From NCBI GenBank assembly GCA_023079485.1, contig CM041084.1:125030292-125094291 (forward strand): 64,000 bases of DNA. The letters run 5' to 3'. The position numbers and the translations under genes were made by a program. Below, piece by piece: positions 10,501 to 23,405 of the stretch. Positions within the stretch are counted from its first letter, which is position 1. Each line of letters starts with the position of its first letter. A model generated the notes under the pieces. It was not told the origin of the DNA. It saw nothing but the letters and a program-made list of their open reading frames with translations, and did not search any database. The DNA comes from Archilochus colubris (lineage: Eukaryota; Chordata; Aves; Apodiformes; Trochilidae).

Positions 10501-13400
10501 AGTCTAGACTGAGGGAATGGTGTAGGGAGTGTGTTCACTTATTTGCTTCTGATTGTTGGGTTATTAGGGTCATGTAGCTCATCTGAAATGTGGGAAGCTG
10601 GTTTCAAACCCTCTTTGGCCTCTCTTGAAGCAGAGATTGAGGTCAAGTGCTTTTGCCATTCAACTGAAGGCAGCAGACAGTAGGATATTGGCCATTTTAA
10701 GATGTATATGCAATTTTTCTCTTTATATGTTTCATTAATATGTTAGGGAAATAGTTAACAGAATAAAAGTGGGATCTTGAATGAAGGAAGATCCTTCTTT
10801 GACCAGATGCGTCCCAATATGGGTGCCCTGTGTCCAGGTCAACAAAATAAATGCTTTTACCCCTGGATTTTGCATTTACCTTCTAAGCAGGTATATCTCT
10901 GATTTTTGTCAGTATTGTCATTGCTCAGAGAAATTATAAGAGAAGACAAAAAGAGTTTGGCTCCATGGTTGTGCAAAAAAATCCAGACCAAAACAAAGAA
11001 ACAGAGACTAAGATTTATAACTCCTTTTCAGGAACAGGGTGGGAAGAGAAAGAGGAATGTAAACAGGTGGTAGATTTATGTAAACCAAAGATAAATTTAG
11101 GCTAAATTTGGAGAAAGTTCCTAAGGAATTTGTTCTGGGTCCATCTTGCAATGACAAAGCAGAGAAAAGTTCAGCTACTTTTCAACCATTCATTTATGGA
11201 ATGGATTACTGTATCCTAGTTCTCTGGGCTTGCAGAAGTGAAATTGTGTGTACAAAGTGGTCTTTCCATTTGCTGTACTGGAACATTGTGTAACTACCAC
11301 TTCTTTCAGGATGAACATTCATGTTAGGAGTTTGACATTTTACCTAAATATGTCTGAGATAAACAGAGCACTGCAAATATCCACTAGTGATTTATGCATT
11401 AGTTAAATATTCATAGGGTGCATTAACCATCAAGTAAATCTGAATTGAAATAAAATAAATTCTAGCATATTAAAAAGGAAAACTGGAGCCATAAATTTTA
11501 GCAGTATCTTTGGAGTAGCTATTTAACCTGTGATATGGGTCAGTAACAGCATGTTTACAATCCTTACTCAGGTCACAGTTTATCTATGATTACAAGAGTA
11601 AGAGTATACTTTTGCTTACCATTTTGGTTGGATTTAACCTTTAACTTACCTCACATCTGATGTTGTCAATTTTTTGTACTCAAAGATTATTGTCACTTAT
11701 CCCAGCAATTTATTTTATTTCATATATTTATTTGTTTCAGAGAATAGTAGATAATTTTTAAAATATTCTTTTTGGAGACAACTCATCTTTCTGCATTAGT
11801 CAAGGACCCTCCAGGGCTTTTTGATACTTAGAAAGTTTTTTGAATCTTTGTAAGCTCCAAAGTAAAACAAAAACATGAGTTAATAAGAGGTCATTTTATG
11901 GGAAAAAACACAAAACTAAACACCTTTTCTGGGAGATGCTAGAACATCTAAACATATATCCTTGCAAAGTAAGTTCTGTTTTCTGACAACTGGGTCAAAA
12001 TTCTGAAACAGAGTAAAAAGACCTATGAAGAAACCAGCAAAGTGTAGCTACAGAAGTGAGCTGTATCAATTTTTTTAATTATGTGGTAACTGCTGCGAAA
12101 TTTCTGGCCAGCTTGGCCTCATATTTTACAGTTCATCTGCAAATACACAGTGGGACCGGTGCTTCAGGGAAGTGACAGACTTGCTGCACATGCCCAAACA
12201 TTTTGGATAAGAGTGTATGACACAAAGACTTCCCTGAGTTGCCACAAAAATAAAAGCACATTCCCACAGCATGAAAAATGTGTATAGCCTATTCCCAGCT
12301 GCCTTATTCCTGAGAATAAATAGGAGAACCTGATGAATGAATTGTAAGCTATAATGATGCTCTTGGCAATGAGAGTGGGGAGGTGCCCTTCTTCTTGAGG
12401 AATGTCTTTTCATTAATATTTTTAAAAGTGTTTTGGACTTTAGCTTTTATTGCATGCTGTTTACTGTAAATACTTGATACCCAGCATTCTACTCAAAAGT
12501 TGTGCTGATCCAATCACATTATTATTGATATCATTGGTCTATTTTCTTATTTTGATTCAGTAAATATAAATCTTGTAGTCAGAAAGCAATGAAGAAAAAG
12601 CTAAAGCTTTCAGTTTTTGGGGAAAAGACACCTTGGGAGCAAAGGAAAAAGCCCGATGAAGATAAATCAGTCATTTATATTTCTGTTTCTCCAAAGCAGC
12701 AAATACAGAAAAATTACTTTTAAGAGAAATTCATAGACCAAATAAATAATTCAAACTGCATTTTCCTCTGGCACTCCCATGTAGTTAAAACATTCTCATT
12801 TGCATTCCTGGCAGCAGGTTGTGTGGTCAGATTCTTGTTAAGCTCATGATCATCCTGCTTCACATGGTAATCAATAGAAGGTTTGCTACTGGTATGAACA
12901 GGAGGAACACTTCAGCCTATATTGCTTTTATAAGAGAGATCTGAAGAAGGATTCATGAACTGTGGCCATCTGTTAAGAGCCTAAGCAGTGTCCTAAAATA
13001 TCTGCAATTTACTTAGAGTAATATCAGATTTGCTTTCTTCAAATTCTAATGTACTTTTATTTGGGAAGTTGATGTGAAATAGGAACCAAAAAAACCTCCA
13101 TCTATCTTGTGTGTATAACTAAAGATTAATAATGTTGATATTTCATTGTAAATTCATAGTCTAAAAAGTTATTTCTGTGTCTAAGTTACTTCTTCAGAAG
13201 CATTATCTATTTCTAAAAAAGATTCTGAAAAAGTTCTGAAAGTTCTGAGAAAAAGATAAGCTGATTTTAGGTAAATTAAAAACATATTTTAAATTTAGGC
13301 TGATTTTCAGACATTTAATTTTTGAACTATTTTAAAAGCTGCTATATAGCTAAAGTCGATACAATTTTTTTATATATATACTTTCTACTTGCTCAAAGAA
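10501..13400. other. Non-coding DNA, possible degraded ERVL LTR near 10.5-10.88 kb
   Basis: Directly downstream of the ERVL-like remnant an LTR would be expected. The segment at 10780-10875 carries an AATAAA (aaaataaatgc, about 10846) after a moderately GC-rich stretch, but I could not define TG/CA ends or a duplication. The rest is AT-rich and unassigned. Open frames at 11108-11293 and 12126-12413 have no recognisable content. Confidence 0.35.
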
Positions 13401-13630
13401 CCACAGAATCTCAGAATGTTAGGTGTTGGAAAGGACCTCTGGAGATCACCTTGTCCAAACCCCCTTTCAGAGCAGGTTCACCTCGAGTAGGTTGCACTGG
13501 TTGGTGCAGGTGGATGTTGAATATCTCCAGAGATGTAGACTCCACCACCTGTCAGGGAAGTCTGTTCCAGTGTTCTGATACTCTTCCAATAAAGAATTTC
13601 CTCCTTACATTTTGTTTGAACCTCCTGTAC
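13401..13630 (-). mobile_element. CR1 retrotransposon 3' end fragment (minus strand)
   Basis: The plus strand reads as the reverse complement of a CR1 3' end. It starts with the terminal octamer region (ccacagaatctcagaatg), then the 'ggaaaggacctctggagatc' block, and continues to the 'aaagaatttcctcctta' block about 200 bp in. Only the last 230 bp or so of the element remain, the usual result of 5' truncation during target-primed reverse transcription. The 103-codon plus-strand frame 13322-13633 is antisense CR1 and not a gene. Confidence 0.9.
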
Positions 13631-14812
13631 TAACCTAAATTAAAATTAAAACTGGGATATGAAAATATTTAGACATTAGACATTTTTAAAAGAAATATTT
13701 CAAATAAAAATGAGGGTTTTTTTAACTGTATACCTTCATTTAAAAAGAAAATTAAAAGAGAAAGTAAAAAAAGTTTATTATTTATTTAGTTATTGTTTTT
13801 AATGTACATCAGTTCTCAACTGAGTTCAGCATCTTCATACTTACAGGAATATTCAGTTCTTGCAGTTGATTGTTGAAGCAGCGCTGAAAACACAACATTC
13901 AGTTTCAGAGAAAATATTGAATATTACATGCTGAAATTATTTGTTACTTGAACGTTATTGTTGATGATAGAGCAAATGGAATGAGGAAATAATGAGATCA
14001 ATAATTCAAAGCCAACTTATTCTACTTCTGTCACAGCAGTGTAAGAACATTGACAGAAGTGACATTTGCAATTTCTGGAATCGTGAATATATGATGAGCC
14101 ACTGTCTTATTTAATTAGCACTACAAAGACTGTTACTTAGAAACAATAGTACAAACATTTAAAGAGAAGATGTCTGTTACACTGTAATGTTACAACTGCT
14201 TGTAAAGGTTATGCTTAAAAAGGATTATATGCAACAGCATATCCTTGGCATAAAACGAGTCTGGCACATATAACAAAGATGGAGATTTTTATCCTTGGCA
14301 GTGCTGAGCTTTTCTTAAAGTTTTGATATTGTCTTGAAAATTGTGGAACTGACAGATGTAGACCTGGGTAAGATTTATATGGTGTAGCTAATTAGCACAT
14401 TTACCTCTTAAAAATTTCAGGACACATGTTATTGTACCTTATTATGGCCAACTATAGAAGAGCACATAGTTGGTACAGTAATGAGCTAACAATTCAACAT
14501 CTACAACATGTGGATTTTAGGGAGTTATCATGGACTAGTTCTGCAATGTCTGATGAGCCAGGTACCCCTTAGCAGTTTAATTTCATCTAAAAGGATGGAA
14601 GATTACTCCCCAGAGATTGCTCTACAGTGCAATGTTGTAGGTTGTAGGTAAGAAAAGTGTGGAGAATATCTTTAAGTACTCATTTTGAACATTTGCTGGC
14701 TAATTCTCAGTCTGTAGTTGTTCTTGGGCTTTGTTATGTAGACAAAAATGATAGTTATTCCTTTCGTTTGACTTCTTCAGTGCAGATACATTCAAATGAC
14801 AACACTCATAGT
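13631..14812. other. AT-rich non-coding DNA
   Basis: No gene or transposon recognised between two CR1 fragments. A 73-codon frame at 14657-14878 runs into the CR1 below and has no motif. Confidence 0.55.
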
Positions 14813-15566
14813 TTTCTGGAGAAACTTGTTGGTCATAGCTTGGATGGATTAGTCTTTGCTGGGCAAAAAACTAGCTGAGTGGCTGGACTCCAAGGGGTGT
14901 TGGTGAACGGAGTTAAATCCGTCTGGGAACTGATCACAAGAGGTGTTATCCAGGGCTCAGTGTTGGGCTCATTTCTCTTTAGTATCTCTATCAATTTAGA
15001 TGAGGGGATCCAGTGCACCCTCAAAATTTTGAAGATGACACCAAGTTGGGCAGGAGTATTGATCTACCAGAGGGTAGGAAAGTTCTACAGAGGGCCCTGA
15101 ACATGCTGGATCAGTGGTCTGAAGCCAAATGTATGAGGTCCAACTAGGTCAAGCGTTGAGTCCTACACTTAGATCATGGCAAACCCATGAAGCGTTACAG
15201 GCCTGGGGAAGGGTGGCTGGAAAGATGCCTGGCAGACGAGGACCTGGGGCTGTTGATCATCAGCAGGCTGAATATGAGCCATCAGTGTGCCCAGGTGGCC
15301 AAGAAGGGCAATAGCATATTAGATAGTATCAGTAATAGAGTGTCCAACAGAAGGGAAGTGACCCTGTACTCAGCACTGGTGAGGCCTCCCCTCAAATACT
15401 GTGTTCAGTCTTGGGCCCCTCACTACAAGACATCGAGTCCAAAGATGGGCAGCGAAGCTGGCGAAGGGTCTGGAGAACAAGTATAATGAGGAGCAGATGA
15501 GGGAACTGGAGTTGTTTAGCTTGGAGAAAATGAGGCTGAAGGGACAGCTTAACGTCTTCTACATGT
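14813..15566 (+). mobile_element. CR1 fragment: reverse transcriptase C-terminal half (ORF2), truncated at both ends
   Basis: Plus-strand nucleotide similarity to CR1 ORF2 runs from the RT palm/thumb region ('ctttgctgggcaaaaaact', 14860) to the C-terminal region ('ttgtttagcttggagaaaatg', about 15511). The two catalytic Asp codons of the F-x-D-D box survive as gat gac at 15034-15039, but the reading frame is broken just before them and again several times downstream. The open frames 14879-15100, 15129-15314, 15187-15486 and 15401-15616 are pieces of this one broken ORF. The fragment stops before the CR1 3' untranslated region, so the 3' end has been lost after insertion. It is distinct from the copy at 16.8 kb because the two overlap in CR1 coordinates. 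Confidence 0.9.
15034..15039 (+). other. CR1 reverse transcriptase catalytic Asp-Asp codons
   Basis: gat gac followed by accaagttgggc, the standard CR1 RT metal-binding box. The frame directly upstream is shifted, so no functional protein results. Confidence 0.75.
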
Positions 15567-16817
15567 CTTTGATAAAGTCTGTCTTTCATGAAAACTCTCC
15601 TATGAACTTCCAGTAACAAACTTTTATTAAACAGAAGAGACAAGCAAAGTATTTCCTCAGAGATCCTGCATGGAGGTTGTTTACCAAACACTATTTCAAA
15701 GTGAAGTTCATTATCATACTATTCTGATATAATGTTACCATCCCTAATTACCACATGATTACATGTTTAATGCATAAAATATCAGTCATTGCCAAGGAGC
15801 ATAACTTGAGTGCACTTTGCAAAAGTAATATACATGGAGACTGAGCATCGACCACTGCATCCAAATGCTTGGATGTACACAGAATACATAATGGAAGTGG
15901 TAACAAGAAAATACTGTTAGCCTATTTATAGAACAGTAGAGTATTTTCATGCTTTATTTTTAGTTTTACTTGTTATTTCTGATGACTTGTCAAAGGAAGC
16001 TGCATCAAAAATGCAGCGTATGCGGTTATCAAGTGGTATTACGGAAGAAAATGGAAAAATTCTTACAATTTCTTGCTCAGATTGTCTATCTGAGAGTTAA
16101 GAATGTAAATTGCAATAATACTCTTAGTTTAGTACCTTTTATATATTTTTATCTTTTATAGCTTTTATCTGTAAGTGTAAATATCTGTCGTGTAAATTAC
16201 TTTTTAGAATTTTTTCATATTTCCATTTATAGTCTCAGATTTAACATAACGTACCTTAAGTATGTAAATGAAACATCTTTTAGTTACACTTGGACTGCAT
16301 GTGAAACCCAGTTCAAAATCTGGAGTTGCACTCATAACCTTCTTTATTCATAAAGTTAAAACCCCAAATCCTATTTTAAACTATTGTATGCAGACCTCTA
16401 AAGCTCATCAAATTCTCTGACATGTGTCCTCATCCATAAGTTATTACAGGCACTTTCCTGCTGTGAATTTGCTCTGCTTCCCTGCCAAGCACATTAACAA
16501 GACAACACCTAGTTCTCAACCTCATCAGTACTCACCTGACACCTCACAAATTGTCAAATGCCAGCTCAGGAACTGAAAACCGAGGTCTCTGTAGAATTCT
16601 AACCTTAAGTGAAAATTAGCAGCAATGGGCCTACCTGTGGCTAAGCAAAGGACATGAAAAATTAATGTTTTATTGAGTGCTAAGAAAGGCTGGCTGAAAG
16701 GTTTGCTAGTTCTTCATTTCTCAGCTAAGCTGAACTTGTGTACTTTCTGATTTAGTATATAGTTCCATGCACCTTTTCATTGGCAGCAAAGGTAGACAGA
16801 GACCCTTCCCCTTCTGA
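15567..16817. other. AT-rich non-coding DNA between two CR1 fragments
   Basis: No gene or repeat recognised. A 63-codon plus-strand frame (15970-16161) is without motif. Confidence 0.55.
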
Positions 16818-17260
16818 AGGCCACAACGATGATCAGGGGGCTGGAGCAACTCTCCTACAAAGAATCTGAAAGAGTTGGGATTGTTTGGCCTGGAGAAGAG
16901 GGGGCTTTGGGGAGACCTTATAGCACCCTTCCAATACCTGAAGGGGGCTTACTGGAAAGCTGTAAGAGAGTTTTTAGAAAGGCATATAGAGATAGGATGA
17001 GGTGTAATGGCTTTAAACAGGAAAAGGGTAGATTTAGGTTAGACATGATGGAGAAATTCTTTAGTGTGAGGGTGGTGAGACACTGGAACACATTGCACAT
17101 GGAAGCTGTGGATGCCCCATCCCTGGAAGCATTGAAGGCCAGGTTAGATGGGGCTTTGAGAAACCTTCCCCAGTGGAAGGTGTCCCTGACCATGGCAGGG
17201 AGGTTGAAACTAGATGATCTTTAAGATCCCTTCCAATCTGAAAAATTCTATGTTCTATCT
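16818..17260 (+). mobile_element. CR1 3' end (ORF2 C-terminus, 3' UTR and tail)
   Basis: Plus-strand CR1 sequence runs from the end of ORF2 (ccacaacgatgatcagggg, gtttggcctggagaagag) through 'ttctttagtgtgagggtgg' and 'tagatgatctttaagatccc' to the terminal octamer-like repeats 'attctatgttctat'. The 3' end is complete and the 5' end truncated. The 131-codon frame at 16829-17224 spans the ORF2 end and 3' UTR and is not a host gene. Divergence is moderate. Confidence 0.93.
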
Positions 17261-20200
17261 ATCATGATCTTCATGCTCTTTCATCCCTTTTCTTCTTTTT
17301 TGCCAGATATTTAACCTAGATACCTGCATGGCCTCATCAAAATTTGTGCTGACACTAGTGTAAGGAGAAGGTGAACATAGCATGAAGTTGCAGTAAAGCA
17401 GGAAGGGCTAGGAGAAAGCAAGAATTTCTAAAATAGGGTGTCGGACAAAAAGGATACAGGACATATTTTGTCCATGAATTTCATATATATTTACAGTGTA
17501 ACTTTATTTGGGATTTAACCTGGCATTACTCTATAAAGAACATACATTTATGGCTCTCAAATAAAAGTTCAATAATCATTGAACTCCTCACAGTCAAATG
17601 AACTTTGAGAAATAAAAAGGAAAATCCACTAAAAAAAAAATGTGTATATGTATGTGTCTATGTGTAATAGTAGCCCTTTATAGTAGCCCAGAAAAAATAT
17701 ACCTCTTAGCACTAAGATAAGCTACTATTCAGGTGTTCTCTTTAAAATTGAATTCCTGTACAGTTTAGATGTTCACCATGTTCAAGTATGACACAAAACC
17801 AAAAACCAGAAAATATTAAAGGCTCGCTTGGGAATTTCTGTTCAAGTACATGTAATAAATCCTGGTTTTGTGTACACAAATATATAGAACACGTATACCT
17901 GAACTAGGTAGCACATGTGCCAGAAAAGGAGACATCTTCAGACAGTCTCTCAGTCTCTAGTTGGTGATATCCTACAAGAGATAATCCTCATGCTTTTTAA
18001 AGCACTGTAGTTTTCCCCTTCTTTCTCCTTATATTTTCTACTATATTTTTTTTTTAAGAGAAATTTATAGTGTGCTAAAATGTAAGAATTTTTTTCCTAA
18101 CATTTCTTATCTACCTTTAACTAATATATTTTGTATAATATAACATTATGCTCTTTGGCTCACTTTTTTCCCACTAGACAGTAAAATTTCACAAACTCTA
18201 TGAAGCCATATGCAGTGATAGGTGAGTCTGGGTTATCATAAATAATATTTTTGTGTTTGAAAATCTCAATACTGAGGCAATTTTAAGATGCAGTGTGATA
18301 TCATTCAAAAAAAAAGCACAGAATATATCCTTAATGTGATATCCCTTTTTAGTATCATTCTGTTGCTTCACAGGTCAAGAGTTTTTGCTGAAACAAAATC
18401 TTAATCTTTGCTAAACAGAATCTTAGTACTTCAAAGATTCAGTATCTCTGTGTGAAAATGACAAGACTGACGTGCATTTAATTTTGTAACAGAAGCAGGA
18501 TTTTAGATTATGTTTTTTTTTTTTCACTAGGAATAAAGGCCCCATATTATTTCACAATTAGGGAAATAATTTCAAATTGGCATTTCTCAATTTATAATTA
18601 CTAACAGTTAATAGGTTTGTCTATGGTCTTGTAAAACCTTTTAATGTTGGATTTCATGCTTCTGAAAACTTTCTTTGTTCCAAGGAATTTTTAATAGGTA
18701 AATGTTGCATTCTATTTTTAATTTATTTTTATCCTGGCTCTTCTCTCTTTCTTTTACATATTGTCTACTGTTAGTGTTTGAATGTCTTTCAGAAAGTTGC
18801 TAAGCATGAAAGGGTTGCTAAGGAAGAATTAATTCAGAACTGGTCATTTTATCAGCTCTGACCACAGCTGTATATACTCCAGTTAGCACCTCATTTTCAA
18901 TGGAGACAGTTTCCTGCAAGCCATGGTTAGTTAGTCTCATTTATTTTTTGGTTTAGCTATAAACTTACAAAACAAAGTTGGCTTTGTGTACATGTAGAGT
19001 AAAATATGAGTTCATGTTAAATTAAAGGGGGATTCCTATGAATAATTCCTTATAGTATTTTTTTGTTATTCCTCATTCTAACTCCATTTAACAGTACAAC
19101 ATAGACGAGATTAGGTAAAATTGTCATTTACTCAGTTGATATAAAAACTGGGAAAGAGAAGCATTTAATTAACTAGGTAATTCAAGAGTGAGTTAGACTA
19201 TAATCTGCACTGAAATGAAAAAGCAGCAACTTTGTCAGAGGATTTTGATTAACTGGTGGTTAAAAATGCCTATTATGCTATGCACAGCATTAGCTGCTTC
19301 CTATTGAGATTTATCAAACTATCTGTGTGTAAGTACAGACTCTGAATGATTAGATTAGATGTTTATAATAAATATCTCATAAATTGTATATAGAATATAC
19401 AAAATGAACTAACTAGAAATCTTTATTCTTTTTTTTTTTTTTTCCCTAATATGGCTTGTATAATTATTTTATTGCACGAGCTCATTGTTATAATGTTTTG
19501 AAAAGGATTTCATCAGTTAGTTTTGGGACATGCAGTTCCTTAAATAGGCCAGTGAAGTTCAAGTAGGTATAAATACCACTGACCAGCATCATTGATCAAA
19601 GAGAACTTTTTTATATTACAGACATAGGATTTCCCTCCTCACATACACAGACACACGCACACACTGTATTGCAGTGAAGTGCCTTTTCAACTATGAAATT
19701 ATAGGAGAAGATTCTGTAGACATGTCTGCCCTAAACTGAAAGTGGGCTGAAGCAGAGATTTAAAAACCTAAGCCATATTTGTAGTGATAAAATACCCCCT
19801 TTGTATGCATATATTCTCTTCAGTTTTTATGAATACTTTTAGTGGTCCACATCAACACTCTCAAAGGCCTTTTAGCCAAGGAAAGCAGGCACTGATTTCA
19901 ACCAAACCTTTCTGATGCTGCAAAATCTTGGCCAAATGTTGCCTTTTGGCTTCCAGTACAAGTTGTTTCCTACCACTAGGGATCAGCAGTGCTGCAACAT
20001 TAGTCTTAACCCCAGGCATCCCATCTTGTTTTGATTGCAGGTCTTTTTATTAACATAATTTTCTTTTTCCTCTGAAAATATACACTATAAAATGTATTGA
20101 GAAGGAGTTGTGATTGAAGCACTTGGCCTTTCCTATTAGATGATTAATTTTAACAGTATGTGAGCAATAGGATATATTTCCCGCTAGAAGCTCAGCAAGT

Positions 20201-23200
20201 AGCAAATAAAATCATTAATTCATCTAGGGTGCAAGCAAAAATACCCACTTATGCATGTCAAACAGCAGCTTGAAAATGAGAACACACTTCCTATTCTCAT
20301 AAGGAAAATAATTTTTTTACTGCAAGAAAGTGAATGACTGGTGAGGATTGCTTTCATGAATTAGAGAACATGTACTGCAAAATCACAAGCTTCTTATAAA
20401 ATACAAACCGTTTAACACCATTCACAAAAAACAGCATAAGAGAACACAATTTAAATGTGTATGGTTTTATTTAGGTTACAGACTCAAGTATTCACCTTTC
20501 CCTGTTCCTTTACTAACCTCATTTCTATCTCCACCTGCTGCCTTGGTTCATCTGCCACTCCTGCAGTAGCTTCAGTTTATTGACCATAGCTACTAACCCT
20601 TCCCAATATAGCTGAGTTCATCATTTTCTTGTGTGGCTTAGAAATGAAGAAAGAAAAAAAAGATGATCCTTTGTTTACAAAACAATTTCCCAATTCCATT
20701 TAATATATAAAAATTCCTTATCAAGGCAAAATATTGTTATGTATGATGACACATACTGAAAATTATGGCTGTCACTGTTATCCTATTTTACAGAAACACA
20801 CAGAGATTAAGTGAGCAAACATATTTACAGATTGAGGATTGCTTTCCTTTAGAACTAGTTCCTAACATTTTATACTTCTGATTGAATCACTTAGGACAGC
20901 CCAAAATTTTTTATATAGGAAAGGTGGGAGGGGACATATTTTTTCCAAAGACTCAGCCTTTTTGAAGGATTTTAGTAAAACTGTACACGGAGTACAGCCA
21001 GAACAGCTTTGAATTCTGTTGGAGGAGGTGTGTAACTAGTTTAAATAACAAGTTTAAAATATGTAATGTCTCCTCGAATTAGAATGACACAGTTTGGCTT
21101 TCATCCTCACTGTAGGTACTCTAGACTATACTCAGACAAAAGAAATGTCTCACAGTGAATTCTGAGGCTACTGAAGAGTATAGATACTAATGTAATTCTG
21201 GAGTTGTGTTGGTTTTCTCCAAAAGTTGAAAAATTCCTGTTACATGTTGCAAGATTAGGACTTTGCCTGATGTTGTTGTGAAAAGTTTCCCACTGTGAAG
21301 TAGAACAACTTGACAGTTTGCTGTTGCCCTTTTTAAAATGGGCCTGCTGTGATTTAGCATTGCTCTCTCAGCCTAATTGGTCAAACTCCAAATGTAAGGT
21401 GCTATATAAACGTAAAATATTATTGCAGTATACTCTACTTAATTGGGATAGTTTTTTTTATGGAATACCTCCCTGGTTACTAATTTAACCTAGTGATAGT
21501 CAATTGTAATGGGTTCTTTTTAATTGGCTGATATTAGCATATATTCTGCAGAACAGCTATAGGCACATACGTAGCTAATGTCAAGTAGTTAAATGGTACT
21601 TTGACAGAAATGAACTTTAAAGAAATAGGGTGGAATCCAATACCCTTTAAACAAATAATGAATTATGCTGTGTGAACCAAGATTGTACCCATAATTCCTG
21701 AGCACCTCATTTTTCTCAAATTAAAAAGGAAACATCTTTTATATAGCATATGGGAGATTTTTTCCTGGAGAAGTCCAATTAAAAATCATGGAATTTACAT
21801 ACTTGCAATTTCAGGTCTATTCATCAATGTAAAATAAAGAATTAGAGTGTTCTTTTTTGTTTGAAATTAATCACACACCCTAGGTTTGTTCACCCCTATA
21901 ATACTTCCACCCTTAACAAGCCTCTAAGAGTGCCTCCTCAGGTCCATCTTCAAATCTGTAGGGGGTCCTACATCCAGAAGTGCTAAGTTGCTAAGCATTA
22001 ATGTGCTGTTCAAAAAGGTGAATCACAGCTGAGTTTCTGTGTGCTAGTTGGATGACAAAGCTGATTTCAAAAGCTGTTGCCAGATGCTGCATTTCAGTGT
22101 TCACTTGGTTGTGCTGCTATAATTGTGTACAGACCCTGCTGTAAGCAAGGTTACTGAAATGACTGAAGTTAAAAGAAATCTGCAAAAAGGAAAAGCTTTC
22201 TTTTAATGAGATTAAGTCAGTCATCATCCCTCAAATACTATGAGCAGTTATATTCACACAGCTGGTGTGAGGATGAATTCCAGTCTAGGCATGAACAGTT
22301 TTGGATGGCTTTTTTTCAGTCACTCCATTGTGAATCAGTAGTCTGAAGAACAAAACAGTATACAGCTTCTGAGTTCTCCTGGATGCCAGTTTCTGGTTTG
22401 TGGATGAAATGAGCATGAATTACTTAATGGTAGGTAACAGACACCTGTAAATGCTATGATGGCTGCTGATTGGTGTTAACCTTTAGGAGAAGAAAAAAAG
22501 GTTGATATGATTTGAACTTTGGAAGGTAGAAGTTACTGATGTTTCCTTCTTAGCTCAGAGCAGGACTAACAGAAACTTTTCCCCCCAGCTCTAAGGGAGA
22601 GTCAAGAGCATATACTTTAAATTTGAGAAAAAAAAAATGTGCCTGGCTCCTGGAAATGCTTGGTAAGAAGGATAAGGCTCCAAAAATGGAGTTAGTATTA
22701 GCTTTAGGAGTGTTTAACTACCATTTCCTATGTGAGACCTGTCTCTCTGGTTCCGTGGCTGGCACATCAGAAGTCTCAGTCATCTAAGTTTTAGTCATCT
22801 AAGTTTAGTCTGAAACTCAGTCTGAGCAAAGTGTAAACTTAGCCCTAGATTGTCACTTAAAAGTCCAAAATAACTGTAATTAGTTGGCACAGGTATCCTC
22901 TACAGCCTGTCCTTTTACTACTTTCTGTCTACTAGTGCTATTTGTTTGCTGCTGATAAGTGAACTCCTCATGACAAAGACCATTACTTTGTGTGAAGGAA
23001 TGAACATCTTGACACTACTCCTATGAGCAAAAGAGAGTGAGATTTTGCAAAAGTCACAGCTCCTTAGCTGCTCTCACAGGGAACTGCTAGCTGAGAAAGA
23101 GCAAGAAGAAATGTTGGTGACAGACTTATCAGAAAACATGGTCGTATATTTGGCAGGTGGTTGAGATTCATAATACAGATAAAGATAACTAAGACTGTTA

Positions 23201-23236
23201 CGGTCTGCAGGTTTTTATCCTGCCTTCTATGTAAAA
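17261..23236. other. AT-rich non-coding DNA, about 6 kb
   Basis: No gene or transposon recognised. Small features are T15 at 19429-19443, a CA-rich stretch at 19640-19665, a tandem duplication of about 14 bp near 22785-22815 (agtcatctaagttt twice), and purine runs. Segments near 19.1-19.4 and 20.1-20.3 kb are AT-rich and homeobox-site-like (taatta, attaat), but conservation cannot be judged from one sequence. Confidence 0.5.
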
Positions 23237-23374
23237 TGTTATGGTTCGAAGTACTTGGATCCACAAGAGCAAAGTCCAACCACCAAGGGTTGGGTGCAAG
23301 ATAAAGTTTTATTTGACAACAGAAGCAAAGTGCTATAACCCTGTGAAGGTATGGCAAATATGTTGTGAGGGAAA

Positions 23375-23405
<31 letters not shown>

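Noticed and set aside
16829..17224. 131-codon plus-strand frame, the longest in the window, as a protein gene
   Set aside because: It spans the end of CR1 ORF2 and its 3' UTR. The nucleotide match to CR1 explains it fully.
22777..22815. Short tandem duplication (agtcatctaagttt twice) as a regulatory array
   Set aside because: Two copies of 14 bp only. Replication slippage is a sufficient explanation.
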